Shown: piece after piece, positions 33,909-42,910 of the stretch
Position numbering within the stretch: the stretch's first letter is position 1
How the letters are laid out: each line of letters starts with the position of its first letter
Assembly: GCA_003991915.1 (NCBI GenBank)
Contig: RQTK01000498.1
Coordinates: 248,573-312,572 of the forward strand
DNA length: 64,000 nucleotides
Direction of reading: 5' to 3'
From: Elysia chlorotica
Taxonomy: Eukaryota > Mollusca > Gastropoda > Plakobranchidae
Notes under the pieces: generated by a model
What the model saw: only the letters and a program-made list of their open reading frames with translations
What the model was told of the DNA's origin: nothing
The model's database searches: none
Translations under genes and position numbers: made by a program

Positions 33909-34392
33909 AAGCGTCCAACGTCTGACAAGTTCGGTTGTTAGGGTCGGGCCCTTGTCGAGAAATAGACTAAAGTAAAGCCGTATAAATCATTACAGCTTGA
34001 GTTTTTTGTTGGTCTAGATTACACATTGTGTACAACTTTAGCATGTTTTGATTTCCCCTCAGTTGGAAAAATAGACTAAAGTAAAGTCGTATAAACCATA
34101 ACAGCTTGAGTTTTTTGTTGGTCTAGATTATCAATTGTGTAAAACTTAAGCTTGTTTTGATTTCCCCTCAGTGTACGACCTCCTGACACTAACCAGGAAC
34201 GGCGTGTGGGGCAAGAACCTGGAGGAAGTTGTGGATGTGTACGTGCATGCGGTGACCTCTCGCCATCCGAAGACACGCTACGTCGTGGGTTTGAACGGCA
34301 ACCTCTTGTTTAGACCCTTGTGGATGCTACCCACTCGACTTTCTGCGTTTCTAGTGGGGATGGGAATGCCAAAGCCAGCGGGTTTGGGTTAG
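27046..34392 (+). CDS. Retinol dehydrogenase-like SDR (SDR9C/RDH family), gene span, probably broken
   Basis: Recognised exons: 27046-27193, 27997-28194, 30442-30521, 31550-31612 (interrupted), 32522-32614, 34172-34392. The family comprises membrane-anchored NAD(H)/NADP(H) oxidoreductases of the ER acting on retinoids, steroids or related alcohols. Seen: an N-terminal membrane segment (about residues 11-28), the cofactor motif TGCDTGFG (45-52), the LDVTSDASV strand, NNAG (122-125), and C-terminal exons with [11 protein letters not shown] and a C-terminal [10 protein letters not shown] region typical of RDH proteins. Not seen anywhere: the segment with catalytic Ser and Tyr-x-x-x-Lys, which should follow FLPLV. 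Exon 4 is duplicated; one copy is frameshifted and the other is cut by a SINE at the point where the missing segment should start. Without that exon the product cannot be an active dehydrogenase. Pseudogenisation, or loss in assembly, is the best reading. Confidence 0.8.
27802..27907. mobile_element. Foldback (MITE-like) element in SDR intron 1
   Basis: Inverted arms GGGCCGTAAGTACAACTTTG (27802 onward) and its complement at 27886-27907, 22 nt with one mismatch, around a centre of about 60 bp containing AATATGAGAATAAGAAGGCT. It shares the CGTAAGTACAAC and GAATAAGAAGGC words with 42160-43010 and 45220-45317. Confidence 0.7.
27997..28194 (+). CDS. SDR exon 2
   Basis: 198 nt, phase 1 to 1: [20 protein letters not shown], later [20 protein letters not shown], ending LPPNR. 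It completes the TGxxxGxG cofactor motif and carries the adenine-pocket Asp. The donor GTTGGT lies at the first unit of a (GGTT)n array. Confidence 0.9.
28195..28612. repeat. (GGTT)n/(TTGGTTGAT)n array starting at a splice donor
   Basis: About 400 bp of GGTTGGTTGATT-type repeats; its first GGTT is the donor of SDR exon 2. Each GGTTGGT is itself a weak GT donor. Long open frames here (WLVGWLV) are repeat translation. Confidence 0.95.
28612..28850 (-). mobile_element. SINE, minus orientation, degraded
   Basis: TTCTTAACGTCCTACGTCAG, AAGACTAATGTCTGACAG, TACAAGCTGCCACACAAAGG, then TTTTTCGAACCGAGAACC, the complement of a tRNA B-box. Confidence 0.75.
29041..29100 (-). repeat. tRNA-like fragment
   Basis: GTGATTCGAACCTGCAACC reads as a B-box on the minus strand, followed by an anticodon-arm-like stretch. 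Probably a SINE head or tRNA pseudogene. Confidence 0.5.
29690..30136. repeat. Pyrimidine simple repeats with sequence gap
   Basis: CT and (CTGT)n array, then 88 N (29879-29966), then a C run and more CT. The gap length may be nominal. Confidence 0.95.
29879..29966. other. Assembly gap (88 N)
   Basis: Run of N inside (CTGT)n, between SDR exons 2 and 3. It is in the wrong intron to hold the missing catalytic exon unless the order is wrong. Confidence 1.
30247..30302. repeat. (CT)n microsatellite
   Basis: About 26 CT units. Confidence 0.95.
30442..30521 (+). CDS. SDR exon 3 (NNAG exon)
   Basis: 80 nt, phase 1 to 0: [20 protein letters not shown] then KKQDYK. NNAG is the central Rossmann-fold motif of classical SDRs, and GxxEWLxxxD is typical of the RDH branch. 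Acceptor CTGATCAG, donor GTGTGC. Confidence 0.93.
30555..30765 (-). mobile_element. SINE, minus orientation
   Basis: AATATCCAACGTCACCACTA, AAGACTAACGTCTGACAAGT, ACACGAGACAGGGCGGGGA and a B-box complement TTTGAACCGCGAACC. Confidence 0.8.
31064..31170 (+). pseudogene. Broken duplicate of SDR exon 4
   Basis: TTCCCAGCAAACCCTGGGTG to the AACAGAAACTAGTGA region repeats 31544-31611 plus 31862-31905. It keeps the CCCAG acceptor but has lost one base in the AACATGTTTGG segment, which shifts the frame after SVN. A short SINE tail (31188-31216) follows. Confidence 0.8.
31550..31612 (+). CDS. SDR exon 4, truncated by SINE
   Basis: After acceptor CATCCCAG (phase 0) the frame reads [20 protein letters not shown] then V, the SDR strand/helix before the catalytic Ser. 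At 31612 a SINE begins and the coding sequence stops making sense. After the SINE the flank (TCCCTTTATATTAACAAACA) matches that of the broken duplicate and is not coding. Confidence 0.75.
31612..31872 (+). mobile_element. SINE inserted in SDR exon 4
   Basis: Nearly full-length: head GGCCCTGGGGTAGAGCGACG with B-box GTGGGTTCGAGCCC, body, GGACGTTAAAACCAACTCAA tail. Flanks TCTCCCATTAGT and TCTCCCACTCGT suggest an imperfect target-site duplication of 12 bp. Confidence 0.88.
31929..32215. repeat. (ACT)n/(CAG)n array
   Basis: Nearly 290 bp of ACT/CTA triplets with a CAG segment near 32161-32190. Confidence 0.95.
32285..32470. repeat. Dispersed repeat pair member
   Basis: Homologous to about 43236-43425: shared AATAAAGAAATAGAGTGAGC-like and TTAAGGCGxTTxCTTC segments. 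Family unknown. Confidence 0.65.
32522..32614 (+). CDS. SDR exon 6 (C-terminal helix)
   Basis: 93 nt: [20 protein letters not shown] then [10 protein letters not shown], donor GTAAGT, phase 1 out. The YGE(K/Y) pattern is typical of the RDH C-terminal region. It needs a phase-1 upstream donor, which exon 4 does not supply, confirming that an exon is missing. Confidence 0.85.
33236..33425 (+). mobile_element. SINE body, plus orientation, diverged
   Basis: TAGTTGGGTCGGTGTTAGTA, CCCCGCCCTGGCTCGTGTGT and CCATATAGTGCTGTCG. Confidence 0.75.
33484..34171. repeat. 109-bp tandem repeat ending at SDR last acceptor
   Basis: Two adjacent units (about 33953-34062 and 34063-34171) with GAGTTTTTTGTTGGTCTAGA and TTTGATTTCCCCTCAG, plus a diverged third at 33484-33590. 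A decoy acceptor CCCCTCAG ends at 34062, 109 bp upstream of the real one. Confidence 0.9.
33597..33940. repeat. Segmental repeat, copy 1
   Basis: GACATCAACTTAAACATGAA...CAATTGTTCATTAAATTTGA and GCAATCGCCAACAGAGTTTT...(TTG)n...AGCGTCCAACGTCTGACAAG recur in the same order at 35151-36000. The (TTG)n at 33816-33908 belongs to it. Confidence 0.8.
34172..34392 (+). CDS. SDR last exon
   Basis: Starts with two bases completing an ATG codon, then [40 protein letters not shown], hydrophobic [20 protein letters not shown] and a stop at 34390-34392. The HPKTRY motif and terminal hydrophobic segment fit RDH-type SDRs. Confidence 0.9.
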
Positions 34393-34770
34393 AGGAGAGA
34401 GGGAGAGAAAGACAGAAAGAGGGGGAGAGAGGGGGAAGGGGAAAGGGTGGAGAGAGGGGGAGAAAAGAGAGAGAGAAAGAGATTTAAGGGAGAGATAGAG
34501 GGAATAGGAGAGTGAGGGAAGAGATAGAGGGTGATAGACAAATGAGAGATATCAGATATGCGAGAAAGAAAGGGAATGGGATCGTGAGGGAAAAGATAAA
34601 AGGAAAGAGAAAGGGGGACATAGAGAGAGAGAGAGAGGGAGAGAGAGAGAGAGAGAGGGAGAGAGAGAGGGAGAAAGCCGAGGGAAAACGAGAGAGAAAG
34701 GGTGATATTTAAGGAGATAGAAAAAACGAGAAAGGGAGAGGTGAGGAAAAGGGGGGAAAGAGAGTGTAAA

Positions 34771-34813
<43 letters not shown>

Positions 34814-34860
34814 AAGTTCGAAAGAATCAGAGAGACAGACAAACAGATTGAGAGACAGGT
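34385..34860. repeat. Purine-rich simple repeat (GA/GGA)n
   Basis: Long asymmetric purine tract beginning right after the SDR stop codon, so it would form part of the 3' UTR. Confidence 0.95.
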
Positions 34861-35216
34861 ATTCAGAAAGAAAGAAGGGTTTTTGGTTATGAATGTGGGT
34901 CAGAGTTTTTTTTTTAATATTACCACTCTAATTTATTATATAATCATATGTATATTTTTATGTATTGTATGAAATTGATCCATAATTACATCTTTAAAAT
35001 GGCATTGCTCAAATCAAACTATTTAATTGGATAAATACAGTTGATAATTATTATCTTCATTCTTTTGTTGATGGTAGCACATTGTAACAGTGAAAACACG
35101 TTTTTAACCATGTAAATATTATGTTGTATATATTTTTTTAATTAAAAAAGAAGACATCAACTTGAACGTGAAAACAAGTCACGTAAAAACCTCCAAATTC
35201 AAGCAATTGTCCATTA

Positions 35217-35280
<64 letters not shown>

Positions 35281-35375
35281 GAGGGAGAGCAAAAAACATC
35301 TGCACACACAAAAATTCACTCGATTTGAGTTTATCCCTTGAGTAACTAGATTTACGGGAATCGAATTAGTGTGTT

Positions 35376-35486
35376 GCTAAACGTGCAACATCAGCACTAT
35401 ATACGCTATATTTTGGATGGGCCCCGAGACTTATGTCGGGCAATTTTAAGCGATTCAATATATAGAGAGAAAGAGATAGAGATAGA

Positions 35487-35534
<48 letters not shown>

Positions 35535-35700
35535 GTGCGGGGATAGAACGACTTTGTCTCAGTCGGTTACATTATACTGATACAGACCCAAGTATCAGTG
35601 GATGAAATCGAAATAATAATTTGACCGATTCTAGGTTTCGAACCAGGAACTTCCCAATAAGGAAACCAGCGCTCTACCACTTGCGCCAGTTTGATCTGTC
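35376..35700 (-). mobile_element. SINE, minus orientation, with internal GA expansion
   Basis: ACATCAGCACTATATACGCT, a GA tract, GACAGTGCGGGGATAGA, then GGTTTCGAACCAGGAAC (B-box complement) and GCGCTCTACCACTTGCGCCA (A-box complement). Confidence 0.8.
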
Positions 35701-35711
35701 GTTGGGGAGAG

Positions 35712-35900
35712 TTGAATGGAGTTGGTTTAATATCCAACGTTAGCACAATAAAGCTATATTGTGGACGGATCCCAAAAATAACATCTGACTATTTTAGCTT
35801 CTGACACATACTGACACCGACGCAACCAGTTACTGGGGACGAACATCGGATAAATACCATTTGGGCCAGTTTGTCCCCCTCTTAAGGGATATATGGAGAT
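35712..35900 (-). mobile_element. SINE fragment, minus orientation
   Basis: GAGTTGGTTTAATATCCAAC, TATTGTGGACGGATCCC and CATACTGACACCGACGC. Confidence 0.75.
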
Positions 35901-35971
35901 AAGGAGGATGCCATGTGTACCAGCAATCGCCAACAAAGTTTTCTGATAGCTTAGCCTGTTGTTGTTGTTGT

Positions 35972-36175
35972 TGTTACTTAGCGTCCAACGTCTGACAAGT
36001 TAACTTGCTGCCACACAGAGGCAGTGCGGGGATAGCATGACTCTGTCTTAGTTGGTCCCATGATACTGACACCGACCCAGCCTGCAAGGAGCAGAGTCGC
36101 CAGCTCAGGGCTCGAACTACGGACCTCCTGCGGCGAAAGCCGATGTTCTATCCCTGGGCTAAAGTGGACTGTATA
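35972..36175 (-). mobile_element. SINE, minus orientation
   Basis: AGCGTCCAACGTCTGACAAG, GCTGCCACACAGAGGCAGTG, GGGCTCGAACTACGGACC and GCCGATGTTCTATCCCTGGG. Confidence 0.8.
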
Positions 36176-36423
36176 ATCAACAACGCTATATCATCACAGA
36201 AGAAACAGTCGTGTGTTAGGGCGCGTATCAATCTAGCACAGCAACAACATGAAAACTTCCGGAAAACAATCTGTTTCAACGTTTAGAGCCAAGCTATCAT
36301 CTGGAAAAAAAAATAGGTAACCAAACCTGCAAATATTATTCAATACGTTGAATTTGAGCGCACATAGCGAAACAGAAAACTAAGAAGAAAAAAACACGAA
36401 GCAATCACTTAAAAAGGCATTAC

Positions 36424-36429
36424 TTTATT
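36424..36429 (-). promoter_or_regulatory. Polyadenylation signal of the 3-O-sulfotransferase gene
   Basis: AATAAA on the minus strand about 40 nt after the stop codon. Confidence 0.5.
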
Positions 36430-36467
36430 TACTGTAGTTGTATAGATCTAGATTTTTATACTTCCAG

Positions 36468-36764
36468 TTATACCCAGTTGAATCTCTCTCCAACGATTTG
36501 AAAAAAGTTTTCGTTGTAAGGTTTAAGGAAGTCCGCCAGCTTTTTCTTGAATTCCTGGCTAACCGTTTCGTGTTCTCGCCCTTTGCTCTTCCCCATACAC
36601 TTTTTTTCCCCAGTTTCTCTGACCTTCATACAATAGAACGATTTCTCGCGGTCGAAGTAGATATCATCTCGCGAAATCACGTGTGGCAGACCGAGAAAAC
36701 TCTCTATCCTCGAGATTTGGGAAAGAGGATTTGTGATTAGCTTATCTCCATCGACGATCAGAAT
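36468..36764 (-). CDS. HS3ST exon 6 (C-terminal)
   Basis: 99 codons including stop: ILIVDGDKLITNPLSQISRI, FLGLPHVISRDDIYFDR, FYCMKVRETGEKKC, KSKGREH and a final FFQIVGERFNWV. The paired cysteines and KGR are conserved in HS3STs. Acceptor CTCACAG. Confidence 0.95.
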   Translation of the reverse strand: MLIVDGDKLITNPLSQISRIESFLGLPHVISRDDIYFDREKSFYCMKVRETGEKKCMGKSKGREHETVSQEFKKKLADFLKPYNENFFQIVGERFNWV

Positions 36765-39700
36765 CTGTGAGGAAAAGCAAAACAAAACAAAACAACACGG
36801 TCATGAAAATAAATGGTGAATAGAATTTTTTCCCGGTGCAAAAAAGGATTTGTAAAGAAATGATCGTTGTTATCTAGACCTGGCATTTGTTTGTTTGTTT
36901 GATTTGTTTTTATTTGTTTGTCTGTTTCTGCTTTAGCGTCAAGCGTCGGTACGCTATTGGTTATGTTATGAATAGATCCCAAAACTAACGTCTGACAATT
37001 CTACACAGAGACAGTATGGGGATACCATAACTCCTGGCTCAGCCGGTCATATCATGCGAAAATCGACTCAACCACTAGGGGACGAAAACGGGCAAATACA
37101 TTTTTGACCACTCGAGAATTTCAAACCGGGACCTTCCGGTTTGTGGACCAAAGCTTCACCAATTTTGGTGAAATCCCATTCGGAAACGGGGACAAAAGCT
37201 TAGGTGCGAACCTTGGACATAGTTCCTCTCATTTAAGCGCGATACATGATTATAACACTATCTGAAGGAACAAAAAGTTATGCGAAGGAAAAATTGTACA
37301 TGTGTTAATGGAAACTGTTAAGCGCGCTGAGCAAGTAATGTCACAAAAGCTTGTTCACTATATATAAACAGCACTTTCGCACCTGATTACGTGGGAAAAC
37401 CTTCAATAAGTGCTGGAAATGCGGCGCGTAGTCGCCCACTTTGAGAATCACGCTGGTCTTGAAGCGGCCCGTCCTGTTGCTATAGAAACGGTCCTCAAAC
37501 GACTGGCTCGGCAGGCCCCAGTAGTGTTGATAGCTGGCGTAGTGCGCATGCTCAGACAGAAGTCGCGTGATCGGATCTCGCACAAGTACCAGAAGCTAAG
37601 AAATCACGGGAGATTATGCAAAGCGGTTAAAATACAGGAATTTGTTAATTAGTAATGCTATTGTAATTTTATTAAGTTAATTTATTTGATTCTGATTTTG
37701 TTATGCAACAAAATATTTAATCCTCAGAAACACGACCCTCTATCTTGTCTACCTGAGCTAAGAATAAGAAAATAACAAAGGTACCAAATTTTATTAAAAG
37801 ATGATTACAAGAAAATATATTGCAAGAATTAATTATAAATTGAAGTCAATATCAAAGAGGGCAGGAATACGGCTGGTGGATAACATGATATTGAATCCAT
37901 GTATGCCGGGAATACAGTTTTGTAGGGGGAGGGGAGAGGATCAGGAGTAAATATAATAAAGCGCACTTTATTTTCAATCTCATGTATTTTTCTCATTTTC
38001 CTCCCACCTTTATAGAACTGTTCATTGCGTGTATCCGGAGATGGGCATCGTGCTCCACGATATAGCACGGAGACTTCTCGATGGTGATCTGCCCGGGCAG
38101 CGAGGGGGGCATTCTGCCCACGTACCTGACATAGTAACATAAAGACTGCATGATAAAGTTAATATGTGAAGCGACTGGCGTAAGTGCTAGAGCGGTGGTC
38201 TTCCCATTTGGAGGTCCTCGGGTGCGAATCCCAAAATTTATCTAAAAAGTTATTTGTCCGATTTTTTTTTCTTGTGGTTGTGTCGCAAGATTTATAAATA
38301 AAAAAAAAGTATTTGTCCTATTTACATGATAAAGTTAATATCGGGAAGGGGTGGAGCGAACTGACGCTAGAGCGTGGTCTTCCAATAGGGAGGTCCTTGA
38401 GAGCGAACTCCAAATTATTTTTTTTTTAATTATTTGTCTAATTTCTTCCACTTGTTGTTGGGTCGCAAGATTTGTCAAACAATTATTTGTCCATTTTTTC
38501 CCTAGTGGTTGAGTCGGTGAGCATTATGTGATCTGCTGAGACAGGAGTCCTGATATCACCGCAATGTCTCTGTGTGCAGCACGTAAATTTCCAGACGTTA
38601 AGTCTTGGGGCCCGTCAACATTTTATCCTAAATAGTGCTGATGCTGGACGCTTAGCAACAAACAAACAAGCAAACAATGGAGAAAGGGTGTGGGTGATCT
38701 AAATATGACTTCTTCAAAAATAAAAGGTATCTAAACAAAAATACTCTTTGCATATGCGATCACTAAGATTTGAGATAACTCTTTTTATACACGCAAACAC
38801 ATAAATAGATCGATAACATGTCATACATTTGTTATAAATCTATCAAAATGGAACCTACCATTTGAGATCATACTTTTTGTACATGCGATCACAAAAATAA
38901 TCCGGCTCCCAATTAAGGGTCACCATATTTGGGTGAAGGTCAAGAAATTCCAGTAGAGCGGAAGTCCCGCACTTGGCAAAGCCGAGCAAGATGCATTGTG
39001 GGGCGCGAGATTGAGGCCTTTCTGGGGAAAGAAGAAAGACATGATCTCGAGTTTGCAATAATATTATATATTTCATCCCTGACATGACCCCTGATTATTT
39101 ACGTACTCATGTGGAAATATTCTTTTAGATTACAAAAAAGAAGGAAGTATTGGATTTTGAAAAACATTAAAATAGTAAGTGTATATAAAATAATATGTAC
39201 TCATAAACCTGCGTTACTTATGAAGGACATTGTAGACGTTGCTTCTATAGTGGAAATTTTCCGAAAAATAAAGTATGATGGTTTTCACACTACTTTTTTA
39301 CTGTTTATATTAATAATTATTACATAATCCCGCAGCATTTTTGCGGCACAGCTCATGATTGAAAATGGTTGATTGAGAACGAACCTTCATATGAAAAAAA
39401 AACAACTAAATGGACCCCGTCTATGTTCCGCCTATGTTTATTATTGGCTTCATGCACTGATATACGAGTACATAAAGAAACAATCAACAGTTTCAATGTG
39501 TGCCTGGTTTTTGTTGTTGTTGTTTTTTTGTTTGTTTTTTGTTTTTGTTTTTAGGAGGGGCCGTTACATAATTATGTTCTCTTACAAATTGGAAAATGAT
39601 CAAGCATCTACCCAGGTTTATGATAGTGGGTTGTTGTTGTTTTTTTGTTTTTGTTTTTTGTTTTTTGTTTTTTTAACCATGTTGAAACAAACGCGGACAC

Positions 39701-40719
39701 ATACCACAGAAGGATCGAAATGGTGCAATCGGTAGAGCGTTGGTCTCCAAATCGCGAGGTCTCCGGTTCGAACGCCAAAAATATATAAAACAAATTTGTC
39801 CGATTTCATGCCTTACAAGTTGGATCGGTTTCAGTATAATTTGGCCGACTGGAGTGATGTCCAGGTCTATTCACACTACGCTGTCTCTGTCCTGGGGCCC
39901 CTCCACAATAATTATAGCGTATACAGTGCTGGTTGAACGCTAAGCAACAAAATCATAACTTAAACCTTAAACGTACCATAGCTGTTAGTCACGTTTGAAG
40001 GTAGGAGTTGTCTCATCCACGGAGCTTGTTGAGGGTCAAGGTCATTCTTCTTAGGATGACGTATGAGGACGCTCTGGTTGGTTTTCGCAGTGCTCTCCCT
40101 TTGATGTAATGTCCACGAAGCGCTGGGAGCCGCCATGTTGTAGACATTGTCTTCTGGTAATAGATTTCCTGGTTTGCGGAAAGAAAACAGAGCTATTATC
40201 ATAACACAGAGCGATCGCTGGCTCCGCGCTTAAGACTGACGTCTGACCATTTTTATGTGCTGCCACACACGAGACGGGGCGGGGATACCATGACTCCTGT
40301 TCCACCCGGTCACGTGGTTAAATTAGAAGGGAAAGTATTTCTATCTTTAAAAAAAAATATCTATTTGCTTAAGTAGCTAAGCTGTAAGCCTTGCTTCACG
40401 CATGTGACAACCAGAGTGAAAAAAGTACACATGGCAAATTTACATCTAAAATCTACACGGTTTGAACACTGAACACTCTGGTTTGGTGCATGCAGAATTC
40501 AAAGTGGAAAATGTATGTCACATGCGAATATTTTACTCTGATTTACCCATGCAATTCGGGAGATTGAAGTCTTGTAAACAGAAGGGAAAAAAACACAAGA
40601 AAACATACATAAGGAAAAATACACATGGAATATACACATCGTGTATACACACACAGACATCTCCGTTTAGTCCCAATTTCTTAATGAAGAGGTAATGTTC
40701 TACAGCAGATAAACTAATT

Positions 40720-40761
<42 letters not shown>

Positions 40762-41345
40762 CCTTTTTCTTTCTTTCTTTCATCTTTGTACAAGTCAAGC
40801 TTTTTGTTCTAGTAATGTTTTTGTTGGCCGTCACAACTCGCATGTTACGTTTGATATTTGACTTTTCATGATCATGGTACTATAAGTACCCAAAATGAAC
40901 AAAATTTTCTGAAATTTTCTTATTTTTGCTTGTGATTAAATTGTTGCAAACGAAATTGTGTCTCCTGGCTTTGTGTGTTTCAAGGTATGCTTCTGTTCTA
41001 TCTATCTATCTAACTCTCTCTCCTCTCTTTTTCTCTCTCTTTTTATACATATAAATCCCCCTTCTCTCTCTCCCTATCCGTCTTTCCTCTTTCTTTCTGT
41101 GAATACAATCTCTTAAGTTCCTTATGTCTATTTTCCACGGCAACTCGGGAAGAAGAGGGATTACCTCTGACACTTCCCCGCTCATCACGGTCTAGGCCCA
41201 CTGGCAAACGAATTTGGCGGGCCATTTCTGCAAGAGGTGACGCAAACATCAAGGTCAGAGTACAGGCCAAAAGTGCAGAGGTCAACATAACAGCAGCAGA
41301 TAAGCAAACTAGACTTGTTACTTGCAGACGAATGTAGTGACGCAT
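36468..41345 (-). CDS. Heparan sulfate glucosamine 3-O-sulfotransferase (gene span)
   Basis: CDS joins 41165-41345, 39977-40168, 38859-39021, 38008-38125, 37383-37595 and 36468-36764: 1164 nt, 387 residues, all junctions in phase. HS3ST enzymes are type II Golgi membrane proteins that transfer sulfate from PAPS to the 3-OH of glucosamine in heparan sulfate. Seen: short cytoplasmic end and anchor (about residues 10-34), a stem with NVT, the 5' PAPS loop GFAKCGTSALL (138-148), an acidic NWEPDYF in the place of the catalytic Glu, EKSPCYI, the 3'-phosphate motif VRDPITRLLSEH, VDGDKLI, and a final FYC...KKC disulfide region with KSKGREH. Length fits the family. Which HS3ST subtype it is I cannot say. 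An alternative, chimeric first coding exon lies at 42412-42543. Confidence 0.93.
36932..37170 (-). mobile_element. SINE, minus orientation, degraded
   Basis: AAAACTAACGTCTGACAATT, CACAGAGACAGTATGGGGAT and TTTCAAACCGGGACCTTCC. Confidence 0.7.
37383..37595 (-). CDS. HS3ST exon 5
   Basis: 71 codons, phase 0 at both ends: LLVLVRDPITRLLSEHAHYA, later FKTSVILKVGDYAPHFQHLL and KVFPRNQ. Contains the 3'-PSB Arg/Ser motif. Acceptor TTTCTTAG, donor GTGCGA. Confidence 0.94.
38008..38125 (-). CDS. HS3ST exon 4
   Basis: 118 nt: YVGRMPPSLPGQITIEKSPC, YIVEHDAHLRIHAMNSSIK. GQITxEKxPxY is a signature of the family. Acceptor TATGTCAG, donor GTGGGA. Confidence 0.93.
38165..38672 (+). mobile_element. SINE with tandemly copied head, plus orientation
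   Basis: Heads at 38165-38235 and 38350-38410 (GCTAGAGCGGTGGTCTTCCC / GCTAGAGCGTGGTCTTCC), then body GAGACAGGAGTCCTGATATC, CTTGGGGCCCGTC and GGACGCTTAGCAACAAAC tail. Confidence 0.75.
38859..39021 (-). CDS. HS3ST exon 3 (PAPS loop)
   Basis: 163 nt, phase 1 to 2: ERPQSRAPQCILLGFAKCGT then SALLEFLDLHPNMVTLNWEP and DYFCDRMYKKYDLK. KxGTxALL is the 5'-phosphosulfate binding loop. Acceptor TTCCCCAG, donor GTAGGT. Confidence 0.95.
39713..39955 (+). mobile_element. SINE, plus orientation
   Basis: tRNA-like head GGTAGAGCGTTGGTCTCCAA and CCGGTTCGAACGCC, body GTTGGATCGGTTTCAGTATA, tail GAACGCTAAGCAACAAAATC. It ends about 20 bp from the donor of HS3ST exon 2 on the other strand. Confidence 0.85.
39977..40168 (-). 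CDS. HS3ST exon 2 (stem region)
   Basis: 192 nt, phase 1 to 1: NLLPEDNVYNMAAPSASWTL, KTNQSVLIRHPKKNDLDPQQ, APWMRQLLPSNVTNSY. Low-complexity luminal stem with NQS and NVT glycosylation sites. Acceptor AAACCAG, donor GTACGT. Confidence 0.88.
40212..40320 (-). mobile_element. SINE fragment, minus orientation
   Basis: AAGACTGACGTCTGACCATT, GTGCTGCCACACACGAGACG and GGGATACCATGACTCCTG. Confidence 0.85.
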
Positions 41346-41371
41346 CGTGATTGGAGCGTTGGAGATCCGTG
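41165..41371 (-). CDS. HS3ST first coding exon, long form
   Basis: Acceptor CTCTCTTAG (41372-41373), 26 nt of 5' UTR, ATG 41343-41345, 60 codons and one base, donor GTAATC. MRHYIRLQVTSLVCLSAAVM then a hydrophobic LTSALLACTLTLMFASPLAE form the signal anchor, followed by a basic stem with GLDRDERGSVR. Joins exon 2 in phase 1. Confidence 0.88.
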
Positions 41372-41797
41372 CTAAGAGAGAAAAAATAGAAACAGGTCTA
41401 AAACTATTATATTAATATAATATCAGTTAGATTAAACTACTTTCAAACTGAAAAAAGTGAGGAAGGGTGGAGAGTTAAAATACAGGATAATTTAAATGCT
41501 AAATAGGATTGTTCTGTTGTGTAGTTGGGTGGTGGTTGAGGGGGTGAATTCTACACGAAATTAACACTATTCAAGCCATATATAATTATTTACAAATGTG
41601 AATGGGAGGTGCTTCGTAGTGGGGTGGGGCTTATAATTACACCCATCATTTGTAAAAAAAAAAAAAAAAAATTTTTAATTTATATATATACACATATAAT
41701 GCTAAAATATATTTTTTTTAATTGAGTATATGCTTTAAAAACTGAATTTCAAAAGGTAAGTTGAGTGTGTAGGGGGTGGGGGAGGGGGGTGGAGAGA

Positions 41798-41985
41798 GCT
41801 AGATCCGTGGTCCAAGCCCTGGCGGTGTCAGTTTAATGTGACTCGGTGAGACAGAAGTCATTGCATCCCCGCCCTGTATCGTGTGTGGCAGCACATAGAA
41901 TTTTCAGACATCAGTCTTGGGTCCCGTTCACAATTTACCCTATGTAGTGCTGAAGTTAACGTTAAACCAACTCTAGTCTAAATGA
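41798..41985 (+). mobile_element. SINE body, plus orientation
   Basis: GGCGGTGTCAGTTTAATGTG, GTGTGTGGCAGCACATAGAA, CTATGTAGTGCTGAAG and CCAACTCTAGTC tail. Confidence 0.8.
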
Positions 41986-42159
41986 AGTAACCGTTTAGCA
42001 TTACTCACACCTATGTGGACACTATTGCTCTATGAATTAACTAAGACATAGATGGAGCACACGTCGGAAAAAAGTCACAAATCTTGGTGAAAACAGAACT
42101 ATTTCTAGTTGAAGTAATTATCTTTTTTTTTTTTTTTTGCTTCTTTAGCTTTGCCCTAA

Positions 42160-42350
42160 ATTTAGACAAAGTGCGGTAAGTACAACATAGCGGTAGCTAA
42201 TGTTTCGTCGTAAGATTTTTTATTTTCATACTTATTCCTATGACTCGTCGAAAGCCTGCTTCTTCTCATAATTATCTTACGATTCGTCGTAATCCCTCTT
42301 TTCTCATTATTATTCTTACGACTCGTCGTGAGCTTTCTTGCGGCGGTTTC
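42160..42350. repeat. Foldback-related sequence (CGTCGTAAG family)
   Basis: Repeated TTACGACTCGTCGTAAGC-type words alternate with TTATTCTTACGA and include GCGGTAAGTACAACATAGCG. It shares words with 27802-27907, 42905-43010 and 45220-45317. Confidence 0.6.
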
Positions 42351-42411
42351 AAACTAGCCCGACGAAAGAGCTTAAGGGAAAAACCCTTCCAACAATCCAT
42401 AATGTACTCAC

Positions 42412-42543
42412 CAAATCTCAACAAGGTCAGGGCACAGGCCAAAAGTGCAGAGGTCAACATAACAGCGGCAGATAAGCAAACTAGACTTGTTACTTGCAGA
42501 CGAATGTAGTGACGCATCGTGATTGGAGCGTTGGAGATCCGTG
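42412..42543 (-). CDS. HS3ST alternative first coding exon, chimeric short form
   Basis: Near-identical to 41280-41371 up to codon 30, then it switches to TTGAGATTTG and donor GTGAGT, the same border as at 43059. ATG 42515-42517; 35 codons plus one base (phase 1), so it splices in frame to exon 2 and would give a 362-residue enzyme with an anchor but less stem. Acceptor CTCTCTTAG is kept. It could be an unused duplicate. Confidence 0.7.
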
Positions 42544-42711
42544 CTAAGAGAGAAAAAATAGAAACAGGTCTAAAACTATTATATTAATATAATACAAGCT
42601 GGGTCCCGTTCATACGAACATTAACAGGTTGTATACAGTGTAATTGTCCGTAAGCCGATTCTTTTTGAAAGGGGGGAACTTTTAGACCCCTTGCCATTAG
42701 TTAATATATTT

Positions 42712-42910
42712 TTGCTTCCTCCTTCGTCCCCTGTAACTGGTTGGATCGGTGTCAGTATAATGTCACCAGCTGAGACAGGAGTCATGGTATCCCGCCCTGT
42801 CTCGTGTGTGGCAGCACATACAATTCTCAGATGTCAGTCTCGGGACCCGTCCACAATATACTCTATATAGTGCTGATGTTGGAGGTAAAAACCAACTCAA
42901 ACTCAAACTC
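42712..42910 (+). mobile_element. SINE body, plus orientation
   Basis: TAACTGGTTGGATCGGTGTC, GGAGTCATGGTATCCCGCCC, CTATATAGTGCTGATGTTGG, (CAAACT) tail. Confidence 0.88.

Larger units (their letters stand above)
35151..36000. repeat. Segmental repeat, copy 2, interrupted
   Basis: Second copy of 33597-33940, expanded by GA tracts (35222-35290, 35463-35535) and SINE insertions. Confidence 0.75.
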
